This document shows positions 6,969-17,400 of a stretch of DNA of 28,453 nucleotides, piece after piece. Both the position numbers and the translations under genes were made by a program. How positions within the stretch are numbered: the stretch's first letter is position 1; every line of letters starts with the position of its first letter. The stretch spans positions 1 through 28,453 of the IMG/VR virus record IMGVR_UViG_3300047550_005214, one strand, 5' to 3'. The stretch is from a virus. Below the pieces are notes generated by a model. It saw only the letters and a list, made by a program, of their open reading frames with translations, searched no databases and was not told the DNA's origin.

Positions 6969-9960
6969 TTGCGCAACTTATCGACATGTTTATTCCAACT
7001 TTCAGACTTAAAACTTCCCCTAAATTTTTGGGTACACAATCTAAATTCGTAACATTCAATATATTACCATTAAGGAAGTAATTCAACCCATATCTATAAA
7101 GATTATCTAAATTGTCTGCTAAGGCATTTCTCCACTGTGAATTGGTTGGTACATCATTGAGTCCAAACCCTTCATAGAAAGGAAAATTAATCAATGAGAG
7201 ATCTCCTAATTTCAAATCAACATACCATTCAGTTGATAAAGTGTTCGAGATACATTCTGTTAACGTTAATCCGCTTTGAGAAAGAAAATTTTGGAGTCTA
7301 TTGAACAAAATACCTTGGAAGTTTGTTACTGATATGTCCCCATTGTTCCATGGGAAAACTCCAAACTCAACGAACTCTGTTGAACAATCATAATTGAAGA
7401 TGTTCGTTATAATAAAACATGGGTCCGTAGGTACTGGAAGAAATTGACATCCTCTTTGTCTTCTCCATGCATATTTTTGTCTATTGAAAATAGAGTTCTC
7501 CATTCTTGTACCACTATTCCAAATAGTTGTGGCTGGTATCATCTGTTCAACTAACTTCATCCAATATGGACCCAACCCATTAATGAAATCAATCATTTTC
7601 TGATATGAATATTCGTTATTAGGTATTCCAATCGTGTTTTGTTGTTCAAGGTATTTCCACCAAATTGATGAAAGAGTTGGATAACCTCCTCCATGTCCGT
7701 CAGTTATGTATAATCTGTTTCTAACGTTGATTGTGTTTTGCCAAAAGGTTTGAGCAAATTCAAAGAAAGTTTTCTTTTTTGGTTCAGGATTAATGTACGT
7801 CCAATCTGTTCCACCTGGTCCTGGGAAAGGTGCAGTAAATCCTGTTTCAGGTATAGGGTAGTTGTAAAGTCTTGACTGATTCCAAACATCATAAACTAAT
7901 CCTTGTGCAGGATTTAAAAACAAATCTACATTCTTAACATTCAGAACTAACTTCTCATTATCCAAATAATAATACGCCTCATAACCAGCGTCAGTTGCAA
8001 TTCTCAAATCATTATCATCTGAGACCCAAGACTTTTTATTATCTAATGTTTTTTCTAATTTGAATCCCTCGGTCATGTATGGAAAATCTCTATATCTTTG
8101 GAGATAGATTTGTCCATATGTAAACGGCTCAAGTTGTGTTTGATAGTCTGGATTAGCTCCTGTATATGTTTGGTTAAGTAATGGCGTGTCAGGACTTCTA
8201 TGTTGTGGTGTAGTCTCGTACCAACCAGCACCCACTTGGAAAAAGTAATCATCCGTGTTTACGGGAGCGTAAGGGAAACCTTCTATATCCACAGGATATG
8301 AGGCAGCATCCAAGTAAACTTGTTCCAAACTTGTTGAGGATGTGTAAGCACTATATGTGACTCCCTTGATTTTGTATGTCACTGTTGAGGACAATGAAGG
8401 AACAGTGTTAACATATGTTCCTCCTGATATCTGCGCGTATTGAACGGCAAATGAATCCATATTTATTTTCTGATCCGCGAGGTAGATTGTTTCATTAAAC
8501 TCTACTAACGCTTCGGGAGCACCAATCAATCTCAATAAAAATTCAACAGATTTTCTTGTTCCCTTGGATCTGAACAAATAACCTGAGTTCAGAATTAAGT
8601 TTCTATAGTATTGATAATTCAATTCATTCGGTGTAAGAGCTCTCGCATATCCTGGATAAGCTGGTTCATTTGTCTGTCCGAAAATGGCATCCAAAAAGTT
8701 TTCATTTGTGATTGGAGATATGTTAGGTTCCCAACCTAAAGTAGCTGCCAAGTTTTTCAATAGCATTGATGGGATATCATTTTGGACAGTATAATTGACA
8801 GAAGTCATATTAGCCATTCCATCGATGAATAGTTTTACCTCATCGAAACTTCTACCATATATCTGAAGTATTTTTTCAACCTTTCTATCTTTTGTATCAA
8901 ACTCTTTGAATGAGTCTTGAATTAAAAATCTTGAAAGTAAATTTGTTTTATAGGAATCAAGTTCTGCAGATACTGTACCAACTTGGTCGAGATAGTATTG
9001 AAAAGCGTTTGTTCTGATGTCCAAATTCCAATCGCCATCCAAAGGCCATGTTAGTGGTGTGAAATTGCTATAGAATTGACCATTTTGATCTTCGGCTGGA
9101 ACTTGAAAAACGGCAGTGTAAATCGGTTCAACTAATCTATTCAACAAAAATTTCTCAACTTCATCGAATGCTTCCGCAAATACCTGATCAACTATCAGAT
9201 CATTAGGTCTGATGTTAAAATTCTGTGAATAGGTTGTTGCTGTAGTTCCAAATGGTGAACCTGAAACATAAAATGTTAGACTACCTGATGATAAAGTTTG
9301 GGATGGCTCAAAAGATAGTACTTTGAAGATATCATAAGGATTTGTTGTATTTCCTGAGTTAGTAATTGCAATACAATAATCCAAATAAGTTTGACTTAAA
9401 TTCCTCAAAGGAGAAGCGACGATTTCTCTTGCAATGATGTTGGTTGATGCTGAGACTGAATAATCAATCGCAAATGGGTTTACTAATCTATCTACGTCAA
9501 CATCAAAGGTCGTTTCATCATTTATCTGATCGTATACAATGTTGTAAGCCGTGAATCCAGTGGTAGACTGTAAATTTATAAATCTTGATTCCAAAGCCGC
9601 AGGGAAATGATTGATAATTCTTGTGATTGAAACCTCCAATCTTTTAGAAAGAGATCCATACATTGAAAAATTAGTAACCTCAGTCAAATCCAAGTTTGGA
9701 TATACCCTGAACTCTTTTGCAAAAATTAATCTACTTTCTGCGACCTTATCTACCTCCAAACTTTCCAAACTTATTGGTTCAGAAAATGCACCTATATTAA
9801 AAGTCCTATTAACCTTTTCAACTATCGAAGTTGTAAAATCAAAATTACCTTGCGTGAGACCTCCTCCCTCTACAAGTTGTAATCCAACTATGTTATCGGA
9901 GAAAGTTCCACCACCTGATCCAGGTCTTGGAGGATAATAATATTTTATTACTTGAGCCAT
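6961..9960 (-). CDS. Large tail/baseplate protein with gpI-like motif
   Basis: This 999-residue protein starts MAQVIKYYYPPRPGSGGG. Its middle (residues 355-490) is helical-looking: KDRKVEKILQIYGRSFDEVK, then NLAATLGWEP, then YYRNLILNSGYLFRSKGTRK followed by SVEFLLRLIGAPEALVEFNE. The pattern of a short helix, SKGT/RKS, and LLRLIGA is like that of P2 gpI-type tail proteins, which join the baseplate wedge to the fibres; this resemblance is from memory. Residues 740-860 contain many aromatic residues (Trp, Tyr) and may be a structural beta domain. The ATG at 9960 is in a TAATG overlap with the previous gene, so the two are probably co-translated. It precedes the fibre genes, which fits a hub or fibre-connector role. 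No exact family is claimed. Confidence 0.65.
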   Translation of the reverse strand: MAQVIKYYYPPRPGSGGGTFSDNIVGLQLVEGGGLTQGNFDFTTSIVEKVNRTFNIGAFSEPISLESLEVDKVAESRLIFAKEFRVYPNLDLTEVTNFSMYGSLSKRLEVSITRIINHFPAALESRFINLQSTTGFTAYNIVYDQINDETTFDVDVDRLVNPFAIDYSVSASTNIIAREIVASPLRNLSQTYLDYCIAITNSGNTTNPYDIFKVLSFEPSQTLSSGSLTFYVSGSPFGTTATTYSQNFNIRPNDLIVDQVFAEAFDEVEKFLLNRLVEPIYTAVFQVPAEDQNGQFYSNFTPLTWPLDGDWNLDIRTNAFQYYLDQVGTVSAELDSYKTNLLSRFLIQDSFKEFDTKDRKVEKILQIYGRSFDEVKLFIDGMANMTSVNYTVQNDIPSMLLKNLAATLGWEPNISPITNENFLDAIFGQTNEPAYPGYARALTPNELNYQYYRNLILNSGYLFRSKGTRKSVEFLLRLIGAPEALVEFNETIYLADQKINMDSFAVQYAQISGGTYVNTVPSLSSTVTYKIKGVTYSAYTSSTSLEQVYLDAASYPVDIEGFPYAPVNTDDYFFQVGAGWYETTPQHRSPDTPLLNQTYTGANPDYQTQLEPFTYGQIYLQRYRDFPYMTEGFKLEKTLDNKKSWVSDDNDLRIATDAGYEAYYYLDNEKLVLNVKNVDLFLNPAQGLVYDVWNQSRLYNYPIPETGFTAPFPGPGGTDWTYINPEPKKKTFFEFAQTFWQNTINVRNRLYITDGHGGGYPTLSSIWWKYLEQQNTIGIPNNEYSYQKMIDFINGLGPYWMKLVEQMIPATTIWNSGTRMENSIFNRQKYAWRRQRGCQFLPVPTDPCFIITNIFNYDCSTEFVEFGVFPWNNGDISVTNFQGILFNRLQNFLSQSGLTLTECISNTLSTEWYVDLKLGDLSLINFPFYEGFGLNDVPTNSQWRNALADNLDNLYRYGLNYFLNGNILNVTNLDCVPKNLGEVLSLKVGINMSISCANG

Positions 9961-10865
9961 TAACTAATAATCGTGTTAAAGTTTTTACTGAAATCGATAT
10001 TCTCTCCTCTGTTCTGTCTAACCTCATATAGAAGTTCATTAAATTGATCTCTAACTTCAAATAGATTGTATTGTCTGTATATGTTGTTGTTCGAGTCGTA
10101 GATTGTGTAGATACCATCATCAATAGATTTCGTTTGATTTCCATAAAGAGCAATCGCGAGAGACGAAACGTCATATTCAACCATCTCTATGTCAATCGTA
10201 ATTGGATTGAAAAATGTGTTACTGATGATAATATCTTGATCAGGTTGTCCAATGTAAGGTGTTGCGTTTGGTTTGTTGGTTGGTGATGATGACGGTGATA
10301 ATGTGAGGAACATTAAGTTCGATGTGCTATCAACATATCTATATCTAATCGACTTTTGTTGTGCATTAACTTGGTTAGTTACTACGGGCTCACAATAAAA
10401 ATTAGATGTAACAACTCTGAAAAAGTTTGGAATCTTTGTGCCATCATCATTCAGGTATTCGATTCTGAATCCCACTAATCCTTGAGGTACAAATTTGTTT
10501 CTGAATTGTTGTGGTATCAAATTGATATCCAAAACCAATCCCTTAACATTAGGTAAGGCACTTAGAACACCACAATCAATGATTGAAGTTCTTATTTGAG
10601 CAGGTCTTATCAACATAGTATAAATTCCAAGAGCGTTGAACTCAGTAGCGGGAAGGGTTAAGTTGTATAATCCTCCCAAAATCTCAACTGATGTTCCTCC
10701 GATTTGTTGATTTGAGAAATATGGTCTTAATAAAGTTTTAGCGTCCAATTTTTTCAATACGAAATTATTGGTTACGTCCCTCGATGGAGTGTAATTCAAA
10801 ATTATCTCCATATCGTCAGGTGAACAATCCGCCGGTCTTATTGTTCCGTATGATGCAATTGCCAT
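9960..10865 (-). CDS. Conserved-looking tail protein of unknown function
   Basis: This 301-residue protein begins MAIASYGTIRPADCSPDDME. No family is recognised. It has no signal peptide, transmembrane segment or low-complexity tract, and alternating hydrophobic residues suggest mostly beta structure. The C-terminal 60 residues are Asn/Gln-rich with a likely amphipathic helix (NLFEVRDQFNELLYEVRQNR). It stands after a 34-base gap from the PKD-like gene and ends in a TAATG junction with the 999-residue tail gene. The gap holds the TATTTAT motif 16-24 bases before the ATG, so it may begin a transcript. Given its neighbours it is probably a virion component (tail completion or wedge), but this is inference. 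Confidence 0.6.
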   Translation of the reverse strand: MAIASYGTIRPADCSPDDMEIILNYTPSRDVTNNFVLKKLDAKTLLRPYFSNQQIGGTSVEILGGLYNLTLPATEFNALGIYTMLIRPAQIRTSIIDCGVLSALPNVKGLVLDINLIPQQFRNKFVPQGLVGFRIEYLNDDGTKIPNFFRVVTSNFYCEPVVTNQVNAQQKSIRYRYVDSTSNLMFLTLSPSSSPTNKPNATPYIGQPDQDIIISNTFFNPITIDIEMVEYDVSSLAIALYGNQTKSIDDGIYTIYDSNNNIYRQYNLFEVRDQFNELLYEVRQNRGENIDFSKNFNTIIS

Positions 10866-10880
10866 TAGTTATCTGTTTTC

Positions 10881-10889
10881 TTATAAATA
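10881..10889 (-). promoter_or_regulatory. TATTTAT motif upstream of 301-residue tail gene
   Basis: TATTTATAA on the coding strand, 16-24 bases before the ATG at 10865, flanked by AAAC and GAAAAC. The same flanking pattern is seen before the 1758-residue gene. On the opposite strand it reads TATAAATA, the T4 late promoter consensus, but facing away from the gene. Confidence 0.35.
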
Positions 10890-10899
10890 GTTTATCTGT

Positions 10900-11976
10900 T
10901 TATTTGACCTCAACATTAAAGAACCTATATCCATAGTTTTGTAAATCTCCAACATTGTCAACTTCCCCTAATCTCTGAATGAATTCATAAGCAGAGTTTT
11001 TCCCCCTCTCGACATACAAGTTTGTTACAATCTCGGCGTCCCCAACTGCTTTTTGAAGAGCCGGATCTTTGTAATAAAAACGTGCAGTCAATTCATTTTC
11101 CGTGAATCCTGAACTCTGAACAAAAAATAGAGTACCTGCATCTTTGTAGTCGTAGTATTCTATATTCTGAATTGTGTAGGCGGTAAAGATTGGAGAAATG
11201 TTGTTTACAACACCATATATTTCACCGTTTTTTATTACGGGAGCACCGACAACAAATCTTTGCGGGCCATACTGTGCCAGTTCTTCCAATCTTGATGTTG
11301 ATGTACCTGAAACTGTGAAAGGTACCGAGATATATGCACTTGTTACTTGATCTGAAACAACATTTTCCGCATCTCCCGAAAAAATAAAATCATAACTGAT
11401 TGGAGTTGCGGACCAACTTCCTGTGTTTGGATAGAAGAACGCTGTTCCGTCAGGGTTAGGAACGTTTGCATTTCTATATGGGGTACGAACTTGTTTCTTA
11501 ATGACGTTAGTTCCCCAAGGATTTGTTTGGGAAAGTGTTATTGTGTACCCACTTGGCATTACTGGATATTGGTGTGATAATGAAGCAGGGGAAAGTTGGT
11601 TGAATGTTTGTGGTGCGGATCCGTCCCCCCAATCGACTTTATATGTTGATAGTTCCAAAAACTTTTTGAACTCGTCCGAAGTGTTGTAAACGTAATAAGT
11701 GTATGGTGATCCCGTAGTTGCGGAGAATAAAAAATTTGTGACAACATCTTTTTGGAGAACAGCTCCATCGAATGGTGAATAATATCCGCAGTCAACCGCA
11801 GTCTCTGTAATCAAAATGGGAATGGTTAGACCAGTCAACAAAGAGGTTCCTTTTGGTCCCCCTGTTAGAATTTGTGTCCATCCTGAATAAACACCAACAG
11901 GCGTTCCTGAATAATTGACCGTGAAGATGTCTCCTTCAATGACCTCGGGTGATATTCTGTAAAAGTAATCTGGCAT
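10900..11976 (-). CDS. Tail protein with PKD-like domain
   Basis: This 358-residue protein starts MPDYFYRISPEVIEGDIF. Residues about 70-165 fit a PKD-type immunoglobulin-like fold: TYKVDWGDGSAPQTF with the signature WGDGS at 116-120, followed by SHQYP at 134-138 and a closing strand after SGYTITLSQTN. PKD folds are common in surface and adhesion proteins of Bacteroidetes, and Ig-like domains are common in phage tail decorations. The rest of the protein (residues 190-358) is unassigned and contains a helical end (AYEFIQRLGEVD). Start and upstream stop share a TAATG overlap. A virion role is inferred from position. Confidence 0.65.
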   Translation of the reverse strand: MPDYFYRISPEVIEGDIFTVNYSGTPVGVYSGWTQILTGGPKGTSLLTGLTIPILITETAVDCGYYSPFDGAVLQKDVVTNFLFSATTGSPYTYYVYNTSDEFKKFLELSTYKVDWGDGSAPQTFNQLSPASLSHQYPVMPSGYTITLSQTNPWGTNVIKKQVRTPYRNANVPNPDGTAFFYPNTGSWSATPISYDFIFSGDAENVVSDQVTSAYISVPFTVSGTSTSRLEELAQYGPQRFVVGAPVIKNGEIYGVVNNISPIFTAYTIQNIEYYDYKDAGTLFFVQSSGFTENELTARFYYKDPALQKAVGDAEIVTNLYVERGKNSAYEFIQRLGEVDNVGDLQNYGYRFFNVEVK

Positions 11977-12761
11977 TATGGATTCACATATTCATACCAT
12001 TTTATGGGTACTAGCCCGCCCACTCTCTGTGGAGTGGCTAAATAGGTGTCGAATACTTGATAGGAATGAGTTTCATAATCAAGATCGACTCTATAATAGA
12101 AATATTCATTGGAGTTGAATGAATACTTATCTCCTTGAATTGAAGATTGAGGTCTGTTCATCATTCTCTTGAATTGTCCTATTTTGGCATTGAAGAATTT
12201 AGCCGACATGTAGAACCTATTAATATTCAAGAATGTTCTTTTCTTTAACCAATAAATAAAAAATCCTTCTTTATCCCCAACATAGTCCAAAACAAACTGC
12301 GGTCTTCTGATCAACACTTGAGTTGTTTGCATTGTTGCAGACATTCTGATTCCCTGTTGTGTTGGTAAAATTATTGTCAGATAGTTTTTCTGTTCTGCTT
12401 CAATTGGACTATCATATAAATCCAATTTGAAAAATGAATTTGTAAATGAGTTTGAATAGTAATAAACTTCCTGTGTTGAGAATCCATCCGCTCTGTAATC
12501 CATTTTCCAATTGTTGATATCGGTAAGACCATTTCCTTCATAGAAATACATTTCATAATTCATGTCAGATCTATTCTGATAATCCGCATGAACAAATCTG
12601 GTAACCTCGAAATCCTTGTCGGTTTTCAAAAGTTGGGAAATTGCCTTATCTTGAAATTCAACAATGTCGGTTTCAACATCCAAATATTCCCAATCTGTAT
12701 TGATTGGAATATTGATTTGGTTTGTTACACCCGAAAATAATATTTGTTTATTCACACTCAT
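11976..12761 (-). CDS. Unknown tail-cluster protein
   Basis: This 261-residue protein begins MSVNKQILFSGVTNQINIPI. It is rich in Tyr, Phe, Asn and Asp and has no recognisable motif, signal peptide or membrane segment. Features include a FYWLKKRTF-like basic aromatic patch (around residue 170) and a C-terminal GGLVPIKWYEYVNP. Its ATG lies 14 bases inside the end of the preceding gene and its stop shares TAATG with the next, so translation is probably coupled and the product amounts balanced with its neighbours. It could be a baseplate wedge or tail fibre adaptor; I cannot say which. Confidence 0.6.
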   Translation of the reverse strand: MSVNKQILFSGVTNQINIPINTDWEYLDVETDIVEFQDKAISQLLKTDKDFEVTRFVHADYQNRSDMNYEMYFYEGNGLTDINNWKMDYRADGFSTQEVYYYSNSFTNSFFKLDLYDSPIEAEQKNYLTIILPTQQGIRMSATMQTTQVLIRRPQFVLDYVGDKEGFFIYWLKKRTFLNINRFYMSAKFFNAKIGQFKRMMNRPQSSIQGDKYSFNSNEYFYYRVDLDYETHSYQVFDTYLATPQRVGGLVPIKWYEYVNP

Positions 12762-14454
12762 CTACAACTGGCTTTGGAACTTTAGTCTCAATGTTAGAGG
12801 ACAGACCAATAACAGGTGAGAATTTAGACCCTTCGGGTATAAGTCTGAAAAAATCATTCTTATATGGATAGTGACTGAAGTTAATAAACGGAAAATCCAC
12901 CCCGTTACCAGCTTCATCCAAGAACCCATATGTATAAAGATCTCTCCAAAAGAATTCTTTGTAATTGTTTGAGTAATATGACCAAAATGGTACGTTGTCG
13001 ACTTGATTAACTTTTCCTCCCTCAACATAATTCGAAAACTCTCTTATTTTCATAGCGATGTGAGGTTGATAGTAAAATCCATTTGGATTTGTTGTTGGGG
13101 TATCGGATGTTTTAAAAATATCTTGATTGTATTTTATCTTATGGTAATAAGGTGAAATGACAGTTTCTTGTTGAGTTATATTATTCCACTCACACCAATC
13201 CCCACAAAGCGTGTCCCCTGAAACTAAATCCAAGTTATAGTAAAAGGTTTCTGTCGATCCACTTGTCAGAGTGTATGAAGAATATGAAATGTTAGAGTTT
13301 GAATTTATATTATTTTGATCCCAATATAGATTATTGTTTTGGGTAATATTGAACTGCCATCCCTGTTTCACTCCAGTGCCTTGATAAGGTTTGTTAAAAT
13401 AACCTGAGAAACCCTTGTTTACAATAGTTAAAAATATTTGGTTGAGGGGTCTTTTTTGGTTGTCCAACTGAGTTTTGAAATCCAAATCATAATTCATTGT
13501 AAAGGTGTATGTTGAAGATCCATTCTTTTGAGATATTCGAGAAATGTTGTTCGGGGTCAAAGATGAGAATTCAAACTTCTTGTTGGCGGTAAATGGAGTT
13601 TCTTCAAATCCAGTTTTGGTTACAACCAAATCATTTGGATTTGTTATTACCTTGTGCATCCTAACATAATAACTTGATATGGTTTCTGCAGAATTTGATA
13701 TGTCTCCGACTTTTCTAAAAATTCCAACCTTGTTGTTTGCGAATGTATTCCCTGTGTATCCGATATTAAAAAGATTGAAAATATATGTATCGGATCCCAA
13801 AGTTCCGTTACCCAAAGCATTCACCTGAAAGAAATTTTGTCCGTTGTATCCAAAGTTGAAATATACGTAATCTCCAACTTTTAAATTATGTTGTGTTATA
13901 CACTTACAAGATATGATGTTCGTTCCATTTATCTTTAGATTACTGATTATAAATGGTATTCCATCACTCGCTATAAAATTAATTTCTGTTACACCATCAG
14001 TCCAATACATTTTTTGGGTGTAGTTGTTTTCGTAAGGAATGGTGATATTGTACATCCAATTGTATGTGTAAGCGCTTTTTGAAATGTATGTAAAGTGTTG
14101 GTCTCTCACATCTGGTCTGAAGAACTCGAACTCATAATACTGAGGGAATCCTTTCCAAAGGCCACTCTTGACTGATGTTACCGCATCTACATAATAAAGG
14201 TTATTAAGGAATGGAATGTATTCGGTTGTACCAGTATATGAATTTTCATATATCGGGGCAATTTTAAATGTGGGTCTGAACGTTGTTGAAGCTTGTCTTT
14301 CATCATCAAATAACTGTGCTAAATTGACGGAAGCAATTCTATCATATTCCGTCAACTCATTAGATTTCGACTCAAAAGGAACTTTGAGTTGTTGATCAAT
14401 GGATGGTGCTGATTTATATCTCAGCTTACTTGGTACTATGGTCACATCTGCCAT
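12748..14454 (-). CDS. Probable baseplate wedge-type protein, unknown family
   Basis: This 568-residue protein starts MADVTIVPSKLRYKSAPSID. I chose the ATG at 14454, which overlaps the previous TGA as TGATG; a TTG three bases upstream would add one residue but is less likely. The composition is dominated by Asn, Tyr, Phe, Thr and Ser with a low charge, as in large beta-structured virion proteins. In T4 the gene after gp6 and gp7 is gp8, and this gene occupies that place, but I do not see enough similarity to claim gp8. No membrane segment or signal is seen. Two paired Cys segments (ISCKC and TLCGDWCEW) might stabilise the fold. Confidence 0.6.
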   Translation of the reverse strand: MADVTIVPSKLRYKSAPSIDQQLKVPFESKSNELTEYDRIASVNLAQLFDDERQASTTFRPTFKIAPIYENSYTGTTEYIPFLNNLYYVDAVTSVKSGLWKGFPQYYEFEFFRPDVRDQHFTYISKSAYTYNWMYNITIPYENNYTQKMYWTDGVTEINFIASDGIPFIISNLKINGTNIISCKCITQHNLKVGDYVYFNFGYNGQNFFQVNALGNGTLGSDTYIFNLFNIGYTGNTFANNKVGIFRKVGDISNSAETISSYYVRMHKVITNPNDLVVTKTGFEETPFTANKKFEFSSLTPNNISRISQKNGSSTYTFTMNYDLDFKTQLDNQKRPLNQIFLTIVNKGFSGYFNKPYQGTGVKQGWQFNITQNNNLYWDQNNINSNSNISYSSYTLTSGSTETFYYNLDLVSGDTLCGDWCEWNNITQQETVISPYYHKIKYNQDIFKTSDTPTTNPNGFYYQPHIAMKIREFSNYVEGGKVNQVDNVPFWSYYSNNYKEFFWRDLYTYGFLDEAGNGVDFPFINFSHYPYKNDFFRLIPEGSKFSPVIGLSSNIETKVPKPVVDECE

Positions 14455-17400
14455 CAATCTAAATATTTTTTAGCAAATCTGTTTAATGCTGTTTTTCCAA
14501 CACCAAGACCGAAATAAAAATGGAAAGGTAATCCTACGGTAAAATATGTGTTTGTGTTTACTGGATCATAACTTGGAGAATCAGGCGTATTTTTATCACC
14601 CTCAAATTGATATGCTTGAGCTTCAGTACCAGGGGAGAATAATATATTACTTCTGTTGTAGATATAACCCTTCATGAAATCGGCCTTTGGATTCTCACCC
14701 ATAAAATAATTCGACATGATATCAGTTCTGTTCAATGATTGGTAATTACTTTTCTGTATTGCTGATGTTCTCCAATCATTATCTTCAGTCCCGAAAATCG
14801 TATTACTATCTTGGGTTGTCCAAGAATAAAACGGAACGGATTGGGATTGGCTTCCTAAGTAATCATATACTGCGACGTTATATGGAACCTCGTCGTTTCT
14901 GATCAATCTTCTAGGTGTAATTAAATCTCTTGTCTGAGTGTCCGAAGAATAAAAAACACCAAACACCGGTTGTTTCGATCTATCTTGGCCGACAAAGAAT
15001 GGATTATTTGTACTTGAGCCAGATTGAGCAGTGTATGCCTCGAAATTGAAAGATTGTACTCCTATTTCAGAGTTGATTGAAATCATTTGAGCAAAGTCTC
15101 CGTCAACTTTATCCTTATTTCTACTAAAAAATGAATTAATAGATCCATCCCCGAGTTGTAATAAGTTGGCCAACCAACTTGAATTAATTTGTCTTGACAC
15201 AATAAACAAATTCAACAAGTCCGATGTGTCTTGGTAAGTTGTTGATTTCATGTTTGTCATATTGTATCCGTAGAAATCCGCATTCAAAGTAATTTCTTGA
15301 GTGAACGCATCTCTCGGACCCATATCCAAAATGGTAGTTGGGAACATGATTTCTTTTTCATTACGTCTGAATTTTGTGTCCGTCCTTGATCTTCCGATAA
15401 AATTTGTTCCGTTGTATGGAGTTGCCCTATAATAGAAATTATTTGTATTATGTAACAAAAGTGTTTGTTTACAAAATGTATTATATGGTCCGTTCGGATC
15501 AACAGGATCAAGTGGTGATTTGAAAAATCTTAAATTTCTGAAAGGAAAATGGTATAACACCCCATTTACCCAGTTATTGATGAAACTCAATCCAAAAACT
15601 CCCCTACATGCGGCAAAGTTCACTCTTGTCCTTGCTTTAAACTCTCCGAGTTGTTTGAAATCATTAGGTAGTGATAAAATTACTTTACTAACGAAAACGT
15701 AACATCCACCTTTAATTACTGTCTTTTTGTAACAATCATTAGTGGTTGGATATACTCCGAAGTTCTCTGAGTCGCCCGAATAACATTTTAGTGGGACGAG
15801 TCCTTGACATGAAAAAGTGCTTTGGAATTGCTCTTCGAATTGACTTGTAACCTCCTGAGCATTACCAATAAGAAATGAACTTGTAGTATCTTCATAACCC
15901 TCAACAACGCCTTCATCACTTATGAAATAAAAACTCATGTTTAAATTTTGGTGAAGAACATATGTATTCTCAAAATTTGTAGTTCGTGAAGTAGATGTTG
16001 GAAGTCTATCTGTTCTCATTACGATTTTTTGTGTTGCAGGTAAAACTTGTAATGTTGTTCCTGTGGAATATGCGGGTGAAAAATAAACGTAACTCGAAGG
16101 TCTGTATCCATACACTCCTGCACCGCCTCCTATTCTTTCCGATGATGCATAAAAATATGATCCCCCTTCAAGATATTCATCATCCCAATATCCATTCATT
16201 TTTTTACCAGGGCCAACATTAGAATAGTAATACCCAAAAGCCCCCCACCATGAATCTCCCATAGCATTTAAAACCGAATTAAAATAAGGTTGTCGGTCCA
16301 CTTGTGGGTAACTTGCTTTTGCGAAAGCATTGACTGACGTTTCTGCTTTGACAAAAGGTCCTAATCCACTATTGTTTACAGATATTTTGGGTGAATTTAG
16401 TCTTGAAAACGAATTAGAAGATGATACTTGAAACGTGTTTATTGAAGTTGAATCGAGTGATGAGTAGTTAGAATGCATGTTTGTAGTATATCCCGAATAA
16501 TTTGATCCTGGTTGGAATGAATAAGAATCAAAAAATATTGGATCATTAGGGTTACTTTCATTGGTGGCGAATTGATTGTGTCTCGGTAAGACTAACCCTT
16601 TTTGGATAGGGATGTTTAATTTATATCGAGATTCTACTTCCACAGATCCGTAGGGTTGGCCAAAGAGTCTACTGATATCGACTTTGGTTTTCTGTCTTAC
16701 TGAATTCGGATCAACTCCTCTTTGTAAAAATACAACGACTACACTTTGAAAATCATCGAAAGCGTAGAATGGTCGTGTTACATAAGTAGGTCCATAAGTT
16801 TCTGTGATTGTTCCTAAAAGAGACGAGTCAATACCAGTATTTTCCCACATGTAATATGCGCCGCCAATATATCTCTCATTTAAACTTTTTTGTCCCGTGA
16901 AGACAGAAGGACAATTAGCCGCAAAGTTTGAATAAGTCATTGCGGTAATAACTTGGTAATATTCACAATCTGATTTTGCTCTATTGTATTTGAGGAACTT
17001 TGGCACTGAACAGGTTGCTGAAGTGACCGAGACTCCCTGGTATTCATATAAACTACTTACACAGATTGCACCTACTACAGGGGTTGTACCTGAATGATAA
17101 ACTCCATCACAGTCAGTATAATACCACTCATCTCCGGTTACTGCGGTAACTGCACCTACATAACAATTTTCTATTACATCAGCTGGTTGGTCAACAACAT
17201 AACTTGTAGATAGATTATTATTTGGGTTGTCTGGATCTGCATACTGCACATGGATAGACGATATATTTTTTGCTGTTCCAACCACTGAAGTGAATCCCGA
17301 AAAATTAATTGGACCCTTGTCAGTGTTCGGGTCCAAAGAATTGAATGGGTTTTGAAATGACAAAACTCTACCCGTTGTAAAATTACTAAGTGAGTCTGGA

